The translations under genes and the position numbers were made by a program. A stretch of 10,365 bases of DNA from Candidatus Colwelliibacteriota bacterium (GTDB taxonomy: Bacteria > Patescibacteriota > Minisyncoccia > UBA6257 > Colwellbacteraceae): assembly GCA_027310265.1 (NCBI GenBank), contig DAIDBC010000011.1:1-10365 (forward strand), given 5' to 3'. Each line of letters opens with the position of its first letter. The stretch's first letter is position 1. Shown one piece after another: positions 6,351 to 10,365 of this stretch. The notes beneath the pieces are model-generated. The model was given only the letters and a program-made list of their open reading frames with translations. It searched no databases and had not been told where the DNA came from.

Positions 6351-6381
6351 TTTGTTGTTTTTATTTTCTTAATTCTAGCGC

Positions 6382-7176
6382 TTAAAGAGCAAGAATGATA
6401 ATCCCCAGAACGACCATAACTACGCCGCTCCAGAAGCGCATATTACTGATCTCTGATTTTTTCCACTCCTGCACTTTTTCCAGCAGACTCTTTTCGCTTG
6501 TAATCGCAAGAAAAACGATAAGTGGCGCAACGAAGATGAGATTGAACAGGAGCAGGTACATCAGCCCGGCCGAATGTAGTGCCTGATCGTGCAACATCCC
6601 CAAAACCACTATGTACGGCCCACCGGTGCACGGAAATTCACTAAGACCCACCAGCGCCCCCAAGGCAAAAGCGGTGGGAAGCGACGCCTTCTCCATCAAA
6701 ACGGCCATTGCTTTGTGCGCCGATTGCGGAATCGAAAGTTTTAAGGGGAACTTCGGGAAAAAAGTATTGATTAGGTTTATCGCTCCCAAAATGATGATTA
6801 CTATCGCCCCGGCTTTAGCCACAAAGTGCGGCACGTTGAAGATACTCAAAGCCTGAAGCGCACCCAAGCCGATGCCGATATAGACCAGGAATATCGCGAG
6901 GATGTAAACCGCACCAACCCTGAGGATATCTGACCGCAACCGACCCAAACTGAACAGGAACGCGATTGTGAGAAGCAACACCGAATAGGCGCAAGGATTG
7001 AGGCTTTCAGTAAGCGCCGCGGCAACCAAGATGGGTAGGAAAAACTTGCCGTGGTCTGAAATTGCCGCGATAAGCGATGCACCTGCTGGCGAACCGAAGT
7101 ACAATCCTGCTCCTATAACCAATGTACCTACGGCAACCAGCCAAAAAAGTCTCTTTTTTAGAATGCCATTTTCCAT
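6382..7176 (-). CDS. CcdA/DsbD-like transmembrane thiol-electron carrier
   Basis: A 264-residue polytopic membrane protein. An extra N-terminal helix (about 9-28) precedes the core, which has helices near 46-75, 86-112, 118-140, 166-192, 203-227 and 246-264. The two family cysteines are present: Cys62 in ESLNPCAYS and Cys183 in SEFPCTGGPY. In CcdA and DsbD these pass electrons from cytoplasmic thioredoxin to the outer face. No cytochrome c maturation gene is nearby, so the likely partner is the CPHC thioredoxin two genes downstream. The ATG at 7176 is chosen: a GTG at 7221 would put the terminator hairpin into coding sequence and add a charged, non-family extension. The leader has a partial AGGTAG/AGAAG element 10-16 bases from the ATG. 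A TATAAC box at 7203-7198 could start a separate transcript, but its -35 is poor. Confidence 0.85.
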   Translation of the reverse strand: MENGILKKRLFWLVAVGTLVIGAGLYFGSPAGASLIAAISDHGKFFLPILVAAALTESLNPCAYSVLLLTIAFLFSLGRLRSDILRVGAVYILAIFLVYIGIGLGALQALSIFNVPHFVAKAGAIVIIILGAINLINTFFPKFPLKLSIPQSAHKAMAVLMEKASLPTAFALGALVGLSEFPCTGGPYIVVLGMLHDQALHSAGLMYLLLFNLIFVAPLIVFLAITSEKSLLEKVQEWKKSEISNMRFWSGVVMVVLGIIILAL

Positions 7177-7213
7177 TTTAGTTTGTCTTCTACCTGTTAT
7201 ATTTTTGCGGATT

Positions 7214-7272
7214 AAAAACACCCGCCTGAATTACTCCGCCGATGATCCGGGTGAAGTAAGTTAGCGGGTGTT
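7214..7272 (-). terminator. Nested hairpin with U tract after the envelope operon
   Basis: On the minus strand AACACCCGC (7272-7264), which includes the last codons and stop region of the small membrane protein gene, pairs with GCGGGTGTT (7225-7217) and runs straight into further T residues (TTTTT, ending 7214). The 38-base loop holds an inner 5-bp stem (7255-7259 with 7231-7235) and a short CCG/CGG stem. GC-rich outer pairing followed by T residues fits an intrinsic terminator, though the loop is long. It separates the Kazal-cupredoxin operon from the ccdA-like gene. Confidence 0.6.
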
Positions 7273-7629
7273 GTTTGGACTGTTGGTTTTGAGAGTCAGC
7301 CAAAATCGTTCTTCGGGAACCGTTACGCAAACTGCCGGCACGGGTGGGGTATAACGCCGCACGGTATAAAGCGACGACTCGCTGTGGTGACGGTAAGACA
7401 GAAACAGGAAAATAAGCGCGGCGAATACCGACGGCGCTAAGAAAACAAAAAGCGCATGAATCGAACCTAGGTGATTAAGCGACGCCGCCATACCCTGCAG
7501 CAATCCGCAGAGTCCTCCAGTGTTTAAGGTGCAGAAATGCCGCGCGAGTAGATCCACGCCCCCTAAGAACGATGGGCCGATTAAAAGCGAAGCTGCTAAA
7601 ACTAAGACCGTGAACTTGTTGCCGGACAT
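7261..7629 (-). CDS. Small membrane protein of unknown function, two helices
   Basis: A 122-residue protein that I do not recognise. Hydrophobic helices lie at about 5-24 and 57-79. The loop between them contains Cys33 and Cys41 (HFCTLNTGGLCGLL), a spacing that could give a disulfide outside the membrane. The C-terminal part (80-122) is polar, with RHH, RR and a Pro-rich PPVPAV stretch and a single Cys101. Neighbours suggest an envelope role: it starts 5 bases after the cupredoxin-like gene ends and is the last gene before a terminator-like hairpin. No Shine-Dalgarno site is visible, so translation may depend on the gene upstream. Confidence 0.7.
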   Translation of the reverse strand: MSGNKFTVLVLAASLLIGPSFLGGVDLLARHFCTLNTGGLCGLLQGMAASLNHLGSIHALFVFLAPSVFAALIFLFLSYRHHSESSLYTVRRYTPPVPAVCVTVPEERFWLTLKTNSPNNTR

Positions 7630-7634
7630 AAATT

Positions 7635-8186
7635 CTATTTGACCACAACTAGGCCCGTAAACTTGGGATTCAACTTGTCGTAATAATTCCAGGTTCCGGT
7701 GTCCTTAAAAGTAAGACGGAAATTTTCACCTAATTTGAGTCCGCGACAGGAGTTTAGCGCACTGCCGCAAGTTCCCTTTTCGGGGTATGGGTTCGCCGCG
7801 GAGGCGATGATCCAATGTTGCGCTCTGTCGCGATTGGTCCAAAGAACTGACTGGCCGGAAACGACATCGATCTCCTGCGGGCTGAAGCCGGCCGTTGTGA
7901 TATCAACTACATAGTCGGCCTGTTTCTCAATCGGCATAACTACCTGCGAAATCACGCCGTCGTGGGGCACATATTTCGGAGGCGCAGTTTGCCCGGAAGA
8001 CGGGGATGCACCCGTTCCGGAAGTCGTGCCCGGCGCCGCGTTGCCACCACCGAGATTGCCGACAATGGGCAGATTACTAAGCGGTAAAGTAACCAGCGCA
8101 ACTACGCCGAGAACTACCACCACAACCACCGCGACCCCGATGTATATATATTTTTTATTTACGAAACTTGTATTTTGACCGTCCAT
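7635..8186 (-). CDS. Membrane-anchored cupredoxin-like protein lacking most copper ligands
   Basis: A 183-residue protein with an N-terminal membrane helix (about 13-36), a low-complexity Gly/Ser/Thr/Pro linker (44-70) and a cupredoxin-like domain (about 90-183). The fold is indicated by VDITTAGFSPQEIDVVSGQ (94-112), VLWTNRDRAQHWI (114-126), LKLGENFRLTFKDTGTW (150-166) and the closing FTGLVVVK. His124 sits where the first copper ligand is expected. The second ligand cluster, usually His-x-His or Cys-x4-His near the end, reads YYDKLNP (168-174) and has none of these residues. Cys140 and Cys147, in an insert after His124, may form a disulfide. The protein therefore may have lost electron transfer and kept the fold for binding or structure. 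It begins 2 bases after the Kazal gene stops and shares its operon. Confidence 0.82.
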   Translation of the reverse strand: MDGQNTSFVNKKYIYIGVAVVVVVVLGVVALVTLPLSNLPIVGNLGGGNAAPGTTSGTGASPSSGQTAPPKYVPHDGVISQVVMPIEKQADYVVDITTAGFSPQEIDVVSGQSVLWTNRDRAQHWIIASAANPYPEKGTCGSALNSCRGLKLGENFRLTFKDTGTWNYYDKLNPKFTGLVVVK

Positions 8187-8188
8187 AT

Positions 8189-9802
8189 TTAATGGTTGGT
8201 TTGCTTTTCGACCTTACACTCGCCCTTATAATTTACTACCACACCGGCCTCACCTGCAAAGCACTTGTTGGAATAAGTGCTGCCGTTGACACCACAGACC
8301 GGTTCGTAGTCCTCGGTGCACAATTCGGGCTTGTTTTCCGGGGCATTGCCCTTAACTTGGTTGGACCCGAGGCTCTCGGCTCCCGGCACGGGTATCAACA
8401 TTGACGGCGAGCCGCCCTCGGACCGCCCTAAGGCCGTCTTAGCCTCCGCGATCATAACTTCGACATTCTGTAGGTCGGCTGGAGAGGGTTTACCCAAGAG
8501 CACGGTCTGCACCTGATCGAAAAGAGTAAATAGTTTAGGATTGCTTTCCTTGACTAGCCCCTGCTCGTCCGCTGATTTCTCAAGATTAGAGAGTTCATCG
8601 CTCAAGTCGGCAACGCCTTGGGCTGAGGTCTCTTGCGGCGATAAGTTGCGGATAACGTTGGTCATAAGACGCAAGGCAGCGTTCGCCTCACCGAAAGCCG
8701 CACCGTAACGTTCGGCTTGCAAATCTGCATTCGCTTTATCCAAAAGCGATTTGGCGTTGTCCATCAAACTTTTAACCTCTGATGGAACTTTATAGCCGGT
8801 TCCCTGCGCCCGAATCGTACCCTCCGCGTCTGCAACGAGCTTGTTCGTTTTGCCGATCAAGTCTTGGACATCCGGGGCGGTAATTTCTGAACTGGACGAT
8901 AACTTATCAACAAGATCCGCTCTCGCCGCGTCCAATTTCATACCGATCGCTGCGTTGTTAATATAATCGCGCAGGTCATCAATGACTTTTAACTTTGCTT
9001 CGTCGGCCATCGGCAGCTGTCCCAAAATTTTGGTTATTGCATCGGGTGTAAGCCCGTCGGCACCCAGTCTGCCCTCGAAACGCAGGATCTCATCGTCTTT
9101 AACTCGCTCAATTTCGCTGCGTATGTCCAGACTGTCGGAACTTTCCGAAAGCCGATCCAGAAATGGCAATGCCTTCAGTTCGCGGCCCAAATCGTCCTTT
9201 TGAAAATTTATCGCGTTATTCAAAAGATCTCTAAACTTTCCGGGGGTGGTATCTTTTGCGATTAATTCCTGCATCAGTTTGTCGATTTCGGCCTGGATTT
9301 TTTCAATCTTATCCGCAGCGTCGGAGCGCGAGGCTTTCAGCTCCTCCAGAAGTTCCTGGTACTTCAGTGCTTGCGAAGCAACGTCGCTCATAAGCTGGCC
9401 GGCATTTTCGGCGTTTATGTCTATTCTTTCCAAATCGCCGGTTATCCCCTGTACGCCGCTTTCGTAGTTATCGAGAGCGCGGTTTAAGGCGTCGGTATTG
9501 GATGGGTTTAAGTCCACCACCCGTTTCAACTCCGCCGCTTTTTCAGTGGCAACGTTCAACTCCAACTGGGCCTTTTTGACCGGATCGGAAGTTATAAGCT
9601 GCCGCAAGGCGCGACCCCATTCTTTGACGAAGTAGAACGGATTGGTGGGTAGAAGACCGGGATTTGGGACACCCAAGTCGCTAAGGCTGACCGCCGCAAC
9701 GGACAACGATTGGGCGGGTGTAACCTCTTTGGCGAAAGCAAATGAAGCCAGCCAGACGACAAGCGCTGCCGCAAGCAGGATTACCAATATCGCTTTTTTC
9801 AT
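8189..9802 (-). CDS. Secreted DUF5667 protein with C-terminal Kazal domain
   Basis: A 537-residue exported protein. Residues 1-24 are a signal peptide ending ASFAFA. A DUF5667-like segment follows (about 44-150), with NPGLLPTNPFYFVKEWG (47-63) and KKAQLELNVATEKAAELK (76-93). The middle (about 150-470) is long, charged and predicted helical, much of it likely coiled coil. After a short linker, residues 491-531 form a short Kazal-like module: Cys495, PVCG with Cys503, STYSNKC with Cys514, and YKGEC with Cys529. Four cysteines would make two disulfides, the reduced form of Kazal inhibitors common in bacteria. A role in blocking proteases at the cell surface is possible, but inhibition is not shown by sequence alone. 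It is the first gene of the operon; its ATG sits 7 bases after a perfect -10 box. Confidence 0.88.
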   Translation of the reverse strand: MKKAILVILLAAALVVWLASFAFAKEVTPAQSLSVAAVSLSDLGVPNPGLLPTNPFYFVKEWGRALRQLITSDPVKKAQLELNVATEKAAELKRVVDLNPSNTDALNRALDNYESGVQGITGDLERIDINAENAGQLMSDVASQALKYQELLEELKASRSDAADKIEKIQAEIDKLMQELIAKDTTPGKFRDLLNNAINFQKDDLGRELKALPFLDRLSESSDSLDIRSEIERVKDDEILRFEGRLGADGLTPDAITKILGQLPMADEAKLKVIDDLRDYINNAAIGMKLDAARADLVDKLSSSSEITAPDVQDLIGKTNKLVADAEGTIRAQGTGYKVPSEVKSLMDNAKSLLDKANADLQAERYGAAFGEANAALRLMTNVIRNLSPQETSAQGVADLSDELSNLEKSADEQGLVKESNPKLFTLFDQVQTVLLGKPSPADLQNVEVMIAEAKTALGRSEGGSPSMLIPVPGAESLGSNQVKGNAPENKPELCTEDYEPVCGVNGSTYSNKCFAGEAGVVVNYKGECKVEKQTNH

Positions 9803-9809
9803 TTCCTAT

Positions 9810-9818
9810 ATTATACCA
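9810..9818 (-). promoter_or_regulatory. Extended -10 promoter of the Kazal operon
   Basis: The minus strand reads TGGTATAAT, a full TGn-TATAAT extended -10 element. No good -35 box lies 16-18 bases upstream, as is usual for this promoter type. Only ATAGGAA separates the -10 box from the ATG at 9802, so the predicted transcription start falls at or next to the start codon. The AGGA there is too close to the ATG to work as a Shine-Dalgarno site. Confidence 0.7.
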
Positions 9819-9850
9819 GAACCCCGAGACGTCCTCTTGAGGCGCAAATA

Positions 9851-9880
9851 TGGACTAATCTATCATGGAGCATCTATAAT
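9851..9880 (+). promoter_or_regulatory. Promoter of tRNA-Asn
   Basis: A -35-like TGGACT (9851-9856, 4 of 6) and a perfect -10 box TATAAT (9875-9880) are 18 bases apart. The -10 box ends 9 bases before the tRNA. It is divergent from the Kazal operon promoter, with about 60 bases between the two -10 boxes. Confidence 0.65.
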
Positions 9881-9889
9881 CTACCAGAT

Positions 9890-9964
9890 TCCGCGGTAGC
9901 TCAATGGTAGAGCGACTCCCTGTTAAGGAGTGGGTTGCAGGTTCGAGCCCTGCCCGCGGAGCCA
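9890..9964 (+). tRNA. tRNA-Asn(GUU), CCA encoded
   Basis: The cloverleaf is complete: acceptor stem TCCGCGG/CCGCGGA, D arm around GCTCAATGGTAGAGC, anticodon stem ACTCC/GGAGT with loop CTGTTAA (anticodon GTT, asparagine AAC/AAU), and T arm GCAGG-TTCGAGC-CCTGC. Discriminator G9961 is followed by an encoded CCA (9962-9964). It is the only plus-strand gene in the window, and its 3' end abuts the tail of a recombinase reading frame on the other strand, as at an integration site. Confidence 0.95.
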
Positions 9965-10336
9965 TGTGGGACGAACGGACGTGAAAGCGTCCGTTTTCCC
10001 TTTATTTACGCTACTCCCGACAGGTTCTAACCGTTCTGATTTTTGATTTACCGAAGACGAGACGAGAATCATGGGCAGAAGCGCGGAATCCGTGTTAATA
10101 CTTAGCTTTTTGTCCTTTAAGAGCAGGTTCGAACCGATGGCAGAGAGTATGATCTTCTTGGCCTGAATGTCGTCGTTTGCCTCGTATGTCGTTTTGGCTT
10201 TCTCGGAAAACTTGATGATCCTTTCTGCGGTCTCAAGCCAGCTGTCTACGCGGTTGTCAGTGTCGTTCAGAAGTTCCTGCACCTTGATTTTTTCCTGACT
10301 GACCGCTGATTTCTTTTTCCAAGACATAGACTTCAT
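9923..10336 (-). pseudogene. C-terminal remnant of a large serine recombinase
   Basis: A 137-residue frame whose first two thirds match my memory of the C-terminal end of large serine recombinases common in candidate-phyla genomes: a helical stretch with ELLNDTDNRVDSWLETAE (21-38), then FSEKAKTTYEANDD (43-56), KKIILSAIGSNLLLKDKKLSI (60-80) and ERLEPV (101-106). No catalytic serine domain or DNA-binding zinc-finger domain is present. An in-frame TAA at 10363-10361 lies nine codons upstream of the first ATG, so the fragment is not open to a longer gene in this frame. Residues from about 125 on are translated from the antisense of tRNA-Asn. An ATG at 10327 has AGGA nine bases upstream, so a short protein could be made. 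A frameshift or stop linking it to a catalytic part beyond the window edge cannot be excluded. Confidence 0.6.
9974..10004 (+). terminator. Intrinsic terminator of tRNA-Asn
   Basis: AACGGACG (9974-9981) and CGTCCGTT (9988-9995) form an 8-bp stem with loop TGAAAG, followed by a T-rich stretch (TTTTCCCTTTATTTA). It starts 10 bases after the tRNA's CCA. The same bases lie in the tail of the recombinase frame on the minus strand, where the stem could also form. Confidence 0.8.
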
Positions 10337-10365
10337 TCCTATCCCAAAGAGAGAACCTGCTTAGC

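Noticed and set aside
7177..7221. GTG start for the ccdA-like gene at 7221
   Set aside because: It would begin inside the terminator hairpin and add a charged extension; the ATG at 7176 gives a normal N-terminus.
9961..9984. Short frame starting at the ATG overlapping the tRNA-Asn CCA
   Set aside because: It stops after six codons and runs into the terminator stem, so it is unlikely to be a gene, unlike the parallel case at tRNA-Ser.

Overview
The window looks like chromosomal DNA from a candidate-phyla-radiation (Patescibacteria, probably Parcubacteria-like) bacterium. This is inferred from gene content, not from a search. The signs are a 165-residue helical protein of a type I associate with this group, a DUF5667 plus short Kazal secreted protein, a cupredoxin-like lipid-side protein, a CcdA/thioredoxin pair without a cytochrome c locus, and the tail of a serine recombinase of the kind common in these genomes. 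Both tRNA genes encode their CCA ends. Base composition is roughly even. Almost no gene has a clear Shine-Dalgarno site, and several start codons lie about 7-10 bases behind a good -10 box, which suggests leaderless or nearly leaderless mRNAs.

Layout, all on the minus strand unless stated and read in the direction of transcription (right to left). At the right edge lies the C-terminal part of a serine recombinase (10336-9923), running antisense into a plus-strand tRNA-Asn(GUU) (9890-9964), which has its own promoter and intrinsic terminator. Divergent from this tRNA, an extended -10 promoter (9810-9818) drives an envelope operon: DUF5667/Kazal protein, cupredoxin-like protein and a small two-helix membrane protein (9802-7261), closed by a terminator-like hairpin (7272-7214). 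Next comes a thiol-redox cluster: CcdA-like membrane protein, the 165-residue unknown, and a membrane-anchored CPHC thioredoxin (7176-5471). Five degenerate heptamers (5470-5436) separate this from rmuC (5416-4355).

A promoter between rmuC and groES drives groES-groEL-lemA-TPM protein (4310-891). The four genes are spaced only 7-20 bases apart, so chaperonin and LemA/TPM envelope proteins are probably co-transcribed. A perfect 34-base palindrome follows. Finally a promoter (812-784) drives tRNA-Ser(GGA), whose CCA end shares its last A with the ATG of a sugar-phosphate nucleotidyltransferase (684-1).

Together the genes cover protein folding in the cytoplasm (GroES/GroEL), handling of extracytoplasmic thiols (CcdA, thioredoxin), and small secreted or anchored proteins whose cysteine pairs are plausible clients of that redox pair. 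The most unusual points are the tRNA/start-codon overlap, the heptad repeat before rmuC, the palindrome after the chaperonin-lemA operon, the cupredoxin with missing copper ligands, the conserved-looking unknown inside the redox cluster, and the recombinase remnant beside tRNA-Asn.
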